From contig JASXTE010000001.1 of assembly GCA_030280995.1 (NCBI GenBank), positions 28,862,606 through 28,926,605 of the forward strand: 64,000 nucleotides of DNA. The letters are read 5' to 3'. Source of the DNA: Hemileia vastatrix. Lineage: Eukaryota > Basidiomycota > Pucciniomycetes > Pucciniales > Zaghouaniaceae. Shown piece by piece: positions 43,654 through 53,200 of the stretch. Each line of letters starts with the position of its first letter. The stretch's first letter is position 1. Below the pieces are notes generated by a model. That model saw only the letters and a program-made list of their open reading frames with translations, ran no database searches and was not told where the DNA came from. The translations under genes and the position numbers were made by a program.

Positions 43654-43900
43654 GAGTAATAAGGGCTGATCACCCTAGTGCTGCAACCTCTCCCCAAGAT
43701 GAGGAAATCCCAGGTTGTAGTAGGTCAGCGCCCTTGGAGATATACCAAGTGGATTTTCAACTTTCTCTTTTTAATGTTTCTCTTCTCTGCAAGTATTCAT
43801 CAAGTTTTTTATCAAGTCTCTGTTCTCTCTCAAGATTCTTAATTATTTTTAATTCAAGTTCAAAGGAGAAGATTGGTTATATATCTTTATTGAAAGATAT

Positions 43901-44047
43901 GCGGAAAATTTTTGGGGCGGTGAGATCGGGGTCTAAAAGTAAGTCCTCCCAATTGTGCACCGCTAGGGTTTCTTCTACACCTTTCAAAAACATTACCTGG
44001 GCCACACCTGTGAGCATTGGGGAAACCCCTGGTTATTTTTGTAGGTC
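43901..44047 (+). repeat. Direct repeat, copy 1, in B1 linker
   Basis: 147 bp repeated at 44348-44494, 447 bp downstream, with about 88-90% identity by eye. Both encode SKSSQLCTARVSSTPFKNIT in the same frame. Confidence 0.85.
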
Positions 44048-44164
44048 AGAAGAAAACTCAAGAAAAGAAGATAAAAATTTCAAGATAATTCGTGAAAATC
44101 AAGAAAAAAATCTGAAGATAATGAAGAAAGAAGATGCAAAATATTTTTGTGAAGATGGTCAAGA

Positions 44165-44296
44165 TCAATTTTTGGGCCTCCAGCATGAAGTTAAACTGCA
44201 GAAAATTATGAAGAGAGAAGATCATCAAGAACGATTTTTGGGCCTCCAGCATGAGGATAAACTGCACAATTTTAGAAGATGTGATTCAGAAGATGA
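44165..44296 (+). repeat. 66-bp tandem duplication in B1 linker
   Basis: TTTGGGCCTCCAGCATGA occurs at 44171 and again at 44237. The unit length of 66 is divisible by three, so the duplication keeps the reading frame. It lies between the two 147-bp direct repeats. Confidence 0.8.
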
Positions 44297-44347
44297 ATCA
44301 AGATTTGAAGATTTGGAAGTTGGAAGTGAGGATGAAGATGTGGAATT

Positions 44348-44494
44348 GCGGAAAAGTTTTGGAGTGGTGAGATTGGGGTGTAAAAGTAAGTCCTCCCAAT
44401 TGTGCACCGCTAGGGTTTCTTCTACACCTTTCAAAAACATTACCTTGGCCACACATTTTAGAAATGGGGAAACCCTTGGCTTTTGTTCCAGGTC
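44348..44494 (+). repeat. Direct repeat, copy 2, in B1 linker
   Basis: Second copy of 43901-44047. The offset of 447 is divisible by three. Confidence 0.85.
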
Positions 44495-47400
44495 TGGTGG
44501 TGAAGATTTCCTGAAGATCCCTCAAGTTTAAGATGGAATGGCAAAGTATAAGAAGGTAGCGCAGAAGATTAGGCCCATCAATGAGCCTATGCCTATGGGT
44601 TTGAATCTGCCCTTGAAGAGACCACCTTTGTCATGAGATCCGTACTGTACTCCTTTGGTGAAGAATCCTCCAGAATTTGTAGAGACGGCTAGGGTGACCG
44701 TGGAAAGGTTGAAAGTTGTTAATTTTGTTCCTGATGGGTGGTTGTCTGAAGAAGAAAAGAAGTTGTTGTTGCACGTTATTGTGCTAAGGGAAAAGTCTGT
44801 GGCGTTTGTTGAGGAGGAAAGGGGTGTATTGAAGCAATCTTATGGGGAACCTTACTTGATTCCTTTGGTTTGCCATGAACCTTGGCAAATCAAACCCATT
44901 CCAATTCCAGCTGCTATTAGAGAGGATTTTGTAGAGATTGTTAGGGAAAGAGTCAGGACTGGGTTATATGAACAATCAACTTCCAGCTACTCAAGTCCGC
45001 TTTTCTGTGTAAAAAAGCAGAATGGAAAGTTAAGGGTGGTTCATGATCTTAGAGCCTTGAATAGAGTCACTATCAAGGACGCTGGTATGCCACCAAGTGC
45101 AGAGGATTTTGTTGAAGCTTTCGCTGGAAGGGTGTGTTATGGTTTGGGTGATATTATGGGTGGTTATGATGAGAGGGAACTTCATATGGATTCAAGGCCT
45201 CTCACAACTTTTGAGACTCCTTTGGGAAGATTTCAGCTCACTAGGTTGCCTCAAGGAGCAACTGATTCAGTGGCAGTTTATCAAGAATAGATGGCTTGTA
45301 TCTTGCAGGATGAGGTTCCTACTCATGCTGGTATTTTTATTGATGATGGTGGAATTAAAGGACCATCCACTGATTATGGTAATGTGGTGTTAGCAGAGAA
45401 CCCTGGCATAAGGAGGTTTGTGTGGGAATATGCAATAACTCTAGAGAGAGTGTTGTTCAGGATTGAAGAGGCTGGTTTGACCATTTCAGGGTCAAAATTC
45501 TGTTGTTGTGTTCCTGCTTTGGAAATTCTGGGTCATGTGGTATGTAAAGAGGGAAGGATTATGGCAAAGAAGAAGATTAATAAAATCCAGTCATGGCCAA
45601 GGCCTAAAAATACTACTGAAGACAGGGGATTTTTGGGTGTATGTGTATATGTCAGGATTTTTATTAAGGATTTTTCTTTGTTGGCTTCACCTTTAAGGAG
45701 GTTGACCAGAAAAGATGCAGATTGGGAATGGACTGAAGAGTGTGAAGAGGCTTTTCAGAAATTGAAAAAGGTTGTTGGTGAAGATATTGTTCTTCACAAG
45801 TTGGATTATGGTGTTGGTGCTGGGAAAATTTATCTGGAAGTGGACTCAAGTTATATTGCTGCTGGTGCTGTTTTGTCTCAGGAGGATAAGACTGGGAAGG
45901 TCAGGCCAGTAAGATATGAGTCTGTGGTGTTTAATGAGGTGGAATCTAGGTATTCTCAACCTAAGTTGGAATTGTGTGGCGTAGATAAAATTTTAAAGAA
46001 GCTGCAGACAGTTTTGTGGGGGCAGCATTTTGAGCTGCAGGTGGATGCAAAGTCTTTGGTTCAGATGATCAATATGCCTAGTCTTCCAAATGCTCCAATG
46101 ACTAGGTGGGTGGAATTTATTCAACATTTTTCTTTTGACCTGGTACACAAACCAGGCAAAACTTTTACTATGCCTGATGGATTATCAAGGAGGCCACCTA
46201 CAGATGAAGATTTTGAGGCTGAAGAGTTTGATGAAGATGTTCCAGTGGTTAGGGCCAGCAAAAAGGGTGCTGAGGATTTTTCTGACCTCCCCCAAGAGGC
46301 TAAACTGGCTGGATCTGATCTTGATTCTGGTGATCAGGATGTTTTTGTTGATGAAGATGGAGTTGTTGTTTGGGACAGCTCAAAATTGGAAAAGGGTGTT
46401 TCTGTTAGTGAACTAGATTATCACAAGGTTCAGTGGAAAGAGAAGGACGTGCCAAAATTTAAGGATTGGTGTCCTGGTTGGGCTGCTCAATTGGCTCATG
46501 TTCATACTAGTGATTTTGATGACAGAATTGTACCCTTGGATGTGGTGTTGTTGGATTTTGAAGATGAGACCTGGGGTGAGTCTGGGTTTTATTTTATTTT
46601 GGTGTAATATCTGTTGACCTTGGAGAGGCCAGATAGTTGTGATGATGATACTTGGTTGGAAATCAAGAAGAAGAGTCCTGGATTTTATGTGTCAGGAAGG
46701 CGGTTGATGAGGAGGAGACATCCAAATCCTCAAGTGGTGGTGACTCAGAAGAAGGGTCAATAATTGGTTTTGAAGTCTTTGCATGAAGACCTTGGTCATA
46801 GAGGCTTTGGGGAGACTTATAGAAGAGTAGCAGACAGATTTTGGTGGCCAAGTATGAAGTTGGCTGTGCAAGGTTGGGTTAAATCTTGTGAAGAATGTCA
46901 AAGAAGAAGTCACTTGAAGCCTAAAGAGGTGGGCCGTGCTACTGGTGAATCAACTGTTTTTGGGAGGGTCAGTCTGGATGCTGTCCATATTAAAGAGGGC
47001 AGGTATAAATACTTGATTGTTGCTAGGGATTATTTTTCTGGTTGGGTTGAGGCAGTGCCTCTGGTTAATTTGACTTCCAAGAATGTGGCAGGGTTTTTGA
47101 AGAAGGAGTGGATTTATAGGTATGGGTTGATGAAGTTGGTCACTGTTGATGGTGGGCCAGAGTTTGGTGCCAAATTTAAAGAAGCTGTGGCTAGTGTTGG
47201 CTCTAAAGTTAGAGTGGCTACACCTTATTATCCTGAAGCTGAAGGCATGGTTGAAAGAGGCCATCAAGTTATAAAGAATGCTTTGGTGAAGATGTGTGGA
47301 GATAGTGCTGAAAAGTGGAGGCATTATTTACCCTTGGTGTTATTTGCTCATAGGGTCACTGTGAAAAGGACAACTGGCTATTCTCCTTATGAGTTAATGT

Positions 47401-47915
47401 TTGGTCAGAAAGCCGTTCTACCAGTGGACTTGGAAGCTGTCTCTTATCTTGGAATTGATTGGGATGACGTGCGCTCAACATAAGATTTGCTCTGTGCCAG
47501 GATGCAACAGTTGGAATGTAGAGAGGAATGTCAAGAGAAGGCATACTCTAGAATGATGAAGATTAGGAATCAATCAGTCAGGTACTGGGACAAGAAGTTG
47601 GCTCATAGACTCAGAAATCCTTTGAAACCTGGTTGTTTGGTTTTGGTGTATAATAGAAGTTTGGAGAGTCAGTGGGGGAAAATTTTTGCTGATAGATGGA
47701 ATGGACCTTACAGAGTCAGATCTCAGGCATCTGGAGGTTCTTATGTTCTGGAAGAGTTGGATGGTGCAGTCTTGAAAAAGAGGGTGGCTGCAGACCAAGT
47801 GAAGAGGTTTTATCCCAGAGGCACTAGGAATGAAGAAGATTGACTCTGAAATGAGGATAAACTACGGACCATTCTTTAATTTTGGTTTTTTTTGTGGTGA
47901 TGCTATGCATCTGTT

Positions 47916-48924
47916 TGTTGGAAACTTTTGTTAGAGGGTACCCATGGGTGGGGCCTCTAGATTTTGTCTTGGCAAGTGTGGGGGTGACTGATGGGCTGGC
48001 TGCTCTATCAACAGTTACCCCAGATTGTCTGTTTCCAACCCTTTCTCTTAATTTGGTTGAACCCTAGTATTGGTTTCTTTTCACAGGTTTTAGTCCTCTA
48101 TGACTTTAAACTGGAATTTCCTCTGGTTTTCATGTGCTGGTCTCTTCACTCTTATTGGTTTTGGTTTTTTTGTGTTGGATGTTGTGTTTTTTTGTTAGAA
48201 GGTACCCAGGGGGGGCTTCTAGATTTTATTTTGGCAAGTGTAGGGGTAACTGATGAGCTGGATGCTCTGTAGAACAGTTACCCCAGAATGTCTGTTTCAA
48301 GTCTTTTGTTTTTCCTAGTTGAATTCTAGTTCTGTTGTTTATTATTCAGGTTTCAAGTCCACTATGACTTTAAACTGGTTTGGGACTGGCTTCTTTATCT
48401 TTGGTTCTTTCAGATTGGTGGTGGATCACTGGTGGTCTCCCATCATTTTTACTTATTGGAGGGAGCCCACCCAGTGATCATTTCTATGGACTGGACTTTC
48501 CCTTATTGGACCATCTATGGAGCTGGACTTTCTTTGATTTTGCAGTTATGTTTTTGCTAGATAGCAGTTTTAGATTATTTTCTTTTTTCTCTTTTTTTCT
48601 TTTAATTTTTTTATGGGGGTTGTTTAAAATTATAAAATCAAAAATATAGAGTGTTACCACATCAGGGTCACCTGGATGTGGGCAAGCATTGGTGGAGAAA
48701 GGCTCATCAATTGGCTGGGCAATGCTATTTTCTTTTTTATTTATTATTTATTTCATGTGTTTCTGTGTTTCATTATTTCTATTATCTTCTGAATTTCTAA
48801 ATTTTTTGAATTTTGTTTTCTGTTAATCATTTAAAAGAATTAATGGTGTATCCACATCAAGGTGCACTTGGATGTGGGTAAGGTATCAGGGGATCAGCTC
48901 ATCAAGTGGCTGGGGGATACCATT
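47916..48924 (+). repeat. 5' portion of the 3' LTR of element B1
   Basis: It starts TGTTGGAAAC, about 73 bp after the pol stop, and is collinear with 12709-13770 of B2. It is cut off at 48925 by insertion of element C. It contains two copies of a hairpin module (47981-48021 and 48243-48284) and two related hairpin-forming blocks (48655-48730 and 48845-48922). No polypurine tract is obvious before it, so the exact start is uncertain. Confidence 0.65.
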
Positions 48925-50101
48925 TGTCAGTACAGTCTAGTATATAAGTATGATATAATAGTGTTATTTTATGGTCCTACTACTTATTAATAAATGATTT
49001 AGTGATTAAACCTCAGGGGAAGACTAATAGAATAGTTATACTCAAATTAAACTCACAATACTTGGATTTAAATGCGTGCTAGTGATGGAAAATAGAAGAA
49101 TAAAATATAGTTATAGCTTTTATAAAGATAATATCAATTTATAAGGGCTTTATAATATATTTCTGAATGTTAATAATTGTATTGTAGTGTTTGTTTGAAT
49201 TGTAGTAATTGAATGATGATAATAAACCGTCAAAATCCCTCCTTACTTATACCCAAATCCACTGGAGTGCACAGACCTTCAATCCAGATGATGTCACTGC
49301 TATCCCCGGCAATTACAGCACTGTGAGGGCCCATCACCTCCCCATGGCGTCCACTTCAAGCAGTTTCAACACCCAGACCTCCAGTAAGGACCCTCCATCA
49401 CTATTAATAATAACACAGAGTCATACCATAAATAGAAATCCCAGATAAAAGCGGATACCATAAAGAAACAGGTAAAATAAATGATCAAAAAGAGATTTAA
49501 TGAAACTAAAAGCATATAAAGGAAACAAATAAAATGTCCAATCCCCCAATAACATCCCCAAGCATCCACATTAACCCAAAAACATCTTTCCAACCCATAA
49601 ATCCGTGAGTAACCATCCAAGGAAGTAATTTTAGTTGTCCAAACTGGGTGTATGTGCCTGATATAGGTGTCTATGCTTCTGTAGGCGTTGTGAATCCACT
49701 GATTTCGTCCATATGACCTAAAATAAGCAGAAAAACAAAGGTTATAGGCTATTAAGGGGCTAAAACCCACTTATATACCTAAATATACATAATATACTGC
49801 ATATTTCACTGAATATGAGATTTATGTATACATATAAGCTTATGTATGTCAATAATTACTTCATATCACTTAAGATAATTATATTATGACTCCATTAACA
49901 CCTTAATAAGTATTATTAGGCCATGGATAAGCTATTTAAACTATTATAAATTATATAATAGAATAATAATTATATATATATATAATAAAATAATATATAT
50001 TATTATTTTAACCTTATTTTTAAGATATAAGCTTAATCTAGTTAAGGTTATCTTATTTTAAGCATAAGAAATACTCAGTCCTAAGGATATTTAGGCTGAC
50101 A
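48925..50101 (-). repeat. 3' LTR of element C
   Basis: On the plus strand it reads TGTCAGTACAG... to ...TTTAGGCTGACA, 1177 bp. In element orientation it starts TGTCAGCC, like families A and F. A GC-richer block at 49230-49395 is conserved in the old copy at 9850-10030. The 79- and 134-codon ORFs on both strands recur in the other LTR because the LTRs are near-identical; they are not supported as genes. Confidence 0.9.
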
Positions 50102-50111
50102 CTCCCTCACC
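50102..50111 (-). other. Polypurine tract of element C
   Basis: Minus-strand GGTGAGGGAG directly before the 3' LTR start, nearly the same as in A and F. Confidence 0.8.
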
Positions 50112-50218
50112 CCAAAAAAACAAATAAAAAAAAATGTTAAGACTTTTTAATTAAACTTAAGGAGTGAAATAATAAAATAAAAAATAATTTTTATAATACA
50201 TATACTGAATGAACAGTA

Positions 50219-53200
50219 TTATTTAGATTTAAATTTTTTCAAGAGATTTTTAAGATCAGAGATTTCATTTTCTGGAATCCACTGGTCATATTCACTTGAT
50301 TTATTTTTAAATCTTAATAGATACTCAACTCCCTTTTCTTTAGTAAGGTGTCTCTTTTTAAGTATCTTTTCAATTTCTGCTTTTTCCACTATTTCTTCAG
50401 GTTGCTGTTTATGCCTTCCTGATCTTCTTGGAAAGAGAGCAGTATCATTAGAATGGTATGGTTTTATAAGAGAAATAGGAAATACTGGATGTTTTCTATC
50501 ATAAGGTGCATATAGAATAACCTCAACAGCATTATTACCAACCATCTTTTTAACTACAAATGGTCCAATGAATGGATCCTTCAATTTAACATTACCATTT
50601 AAATTGAAATGTAGCGTTGAAATAAGGACTTCATCACCCTCTTTGAACATTTGTTCTTTATGGGCTTTATCCCATCTTTTCTTTTCATACTCAAAAGCCT
50701 TATTTATACATTCTTGAGCATGTTTTCTGCATAATTCCTGCATTTGAAGAAAAGATTTAGTACCTGGATGAATATCCAATCTAGGTAACTTATTAAGAGT
50801 TTTAGCAGGGGTATTAGGTACATAACCCAACCATAACTCAAATGGCTTTTTGCCAGTGACAGAATGTACTGTACTATTATATGCAAATTCTAAACCTGGG
50901 ATAAGGGTTACCCAATCATGCGTGAATTTGTCATTGTCTTTAAAATTTAGACCAAAAGCACAGTATCTTCTTATCATATCTTCTAAGGTTTGTATCATTC
51001 TTTCTGCTAGCCCATCAGTTTGTGGATGGTGTGCTGTAGAAAGTTTTAATTGACACCCTGAAACATCCATAAGTGACGTCCAGAACTCAGAAGTAAATTT
51101 AGGATCTCTGTCAGAAACTATTGCTTTGGGGAAACCTGCTGTATTTAACATTTGTGTCCACCATAAAAAAGCTAAGTCCTTTGCAGAAACCTCTTTGTGG
51201 GTAGGAATAAATTTACAAATCTTTGTAAATCTATCTACAATTACCCAGCAGGAGTTATAACTCTTATGCCCTGCTATTGGCAAACCTGTTACAAAGTCCA
51301 TGTTAATGATTTCCCATGGAGCTTTTGGTTGCTCAATTTGTTGTAATAAACCAGCCCTTTTTCCTGTTAATCTTTTAGATTTTTGACAAGAATCACATGT
51401 TTCAACATATTTCTGAACATCCTCAGACATGTTAATCCACCAAGCTGTGTTTTTTACTCTGGTTAATGTTTTATGGTAGTCAAAATGACCTGCTAATATA
51501 TCATCATGGCATATACTTAACATTAACTCCTTCATTGAAGGGGGAATTACAATTACATTACTTAATTTTTTTCTGTAATATATAAAACCATCCTCAATGG
51601 AAAATTTTCCTTTCTCTAATGCCTCTTTATACTTATTTGGTAATGTTTTTATTAAAACATTCATTGAAGCATTAGATGGATCATTTAATATTGTAGTTAA
51701 TTTACTTAAGTCAGGATCTGAATTATAATTATCAAGAATTGATTGCATAAATTCATCCTCAAGATCTACAATATAAATGCCATAAATGTTAATAATCTCT
51801 GACTCAGGAACATAAGCAGGATTATCATCATTATTAGGCAGAGGTACTCTAGTTAACAGATCTACATTAGAGTGCAAGGTTCCTGCTCTATGTGTTATAG
51901 TCATCCGTCCTCTGTATTCTTGTACAGCTAATTGCCATCTAAACATGTGTCTATTAGGAGTTTTCATGTTTAAGAGTGACTTAACTGCACTACAGTCAGT
52001 TATTAACTCAAATTTTTGGTCTTCAAGGTAATAATGTAACTTTTCAAGAGCCCATACTACTTCCAAACATTCAAGTTGAGTAGCACCATATTTCAATTCA
52101 CCACTTCTCAGAGTACGTGAAATATAGCAGATTACTACTTCTGACATTTTACCTTCAATAAGTTGTTTTTGATGCAAAGCAGCACCCAGTCCAATAAAAC
52201 TTGCATCTGTATATAATACAAAAGGTAATTGGAAATCTGGTAATCCCAAGATAGGAGCTGTCATTAAACATTCTTCCAACTTATTAAAAGCTTGTTGTCT
52301 TTCATTATTCCAAATGAAAGCTTCTGATTTCTTTATCAGTGTGGTCAGTGGTGCAGCAATTGATTGGTAGTTTTTTATATATTGTCTATAATAACCACAC
52401 ATTCCAAGAAAAGATTGTACATCCTTCACATTTTGAGGAATGCCAATATTCTTTATTGCAGCCACTTTATTTTGGTCTACACATATTTGTAAGCCAGATA
52501 CAATATGACCAAGCACTTTTAAAGATTCAAACCCAAATTTACATTTTTTCAATGCAAGGGTCATTTTTATTTCATCCATTTTCTGAAATACTTTCCTTAA
52601 ATGGATTAAGTGTTCATCAAAATTTTTAGAGAACACTATGATGTCATCAATGTATACCATTAACCATCCCTCAATCATTTCATTATGGAATGATATATCC
52701 ATTAACTTTTGAAATACTGATGGAGCATTCTTTGGTCCAAATGGCATTCTGACATACTTATAAATTCCCATGTGTGTTGTTATCAACAAAAAGTTCTGTG
52801 AATTCTTTTCGACAGGAATTTGATGGTACCCTTTATTTCTATCTAGGCAACTTATATATTTAGCACCTTTAAGGGTAGCATGTATAGAGGCAATCCTTGG
52901 CAAGGGATAAATATCATCTACTGTAAATGTATTTAATGCTCTATAATCACCGCACAGTCTTGCTTTATCTTGTTCATAAGAAATCAGCACTGGTGATATT
53001 ACACAATATTTTGGTGTAGTTTCAACCTTCTCAAGAATGTTCATTTTTAATAACATCTTAATATTATCCTCTATGTCTTTCCTCTTCATTGGTGAAGCAG
53101 GGTATGGTTTCTTTTTAAGACTAGCAGGAATATTATCCATATCACAGGTTAAACTAATTTTCATTTCATGATCTTTTACAAGGCCAAGTTCATTTGTACC

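Larger units (their letters stand above)
43734..47843 (+). pseudogene. Pol of element B1 (RT, RNase H, integrase), with in-frame stops
   Basis: One frame, different from gag, holds the whole pol but is cut by TAA 44529, TGA 44634, TAG 45288, TAA 46605, TAA 46761 and TAA 47481. 43734-44531 is a linker with internal duplications. Reverse transcriptase runs 44880-45700 (KLRVVHDLRALNRVTIKDAG; active site FIDDGGIKGP near 45337). RNase H follows at 45830-46190 (YLEVDSSYIAAGAVLSQ; HKPGKTFTMPDGLSR). Integrase runs from 46764: HHCC finger (LHEDLGHRG, CEECQRR), catalytic D, D, E near 46978, 47146 and 47249 (TVDGGPEFG, EGMVERGHQ). The tail has a GPYRV motif and no chromodomain. All stops could come from C to T or related changes of CAG, CAA or CGA, except possibly 46605. 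The family is typical of basidiomycetes. Confidence 0.85.

Noticed and set aside
44058..44525. Several antisense ORFs in the B1 linker
   Set aside because: They are shadows of the repeated sense sequence.
49366..49770. 134-codon minus-strand ORF in both C LTRs
   Set aside because: Repetition follows from LTR identity; it covers AT-rich sequence and shows no domain.
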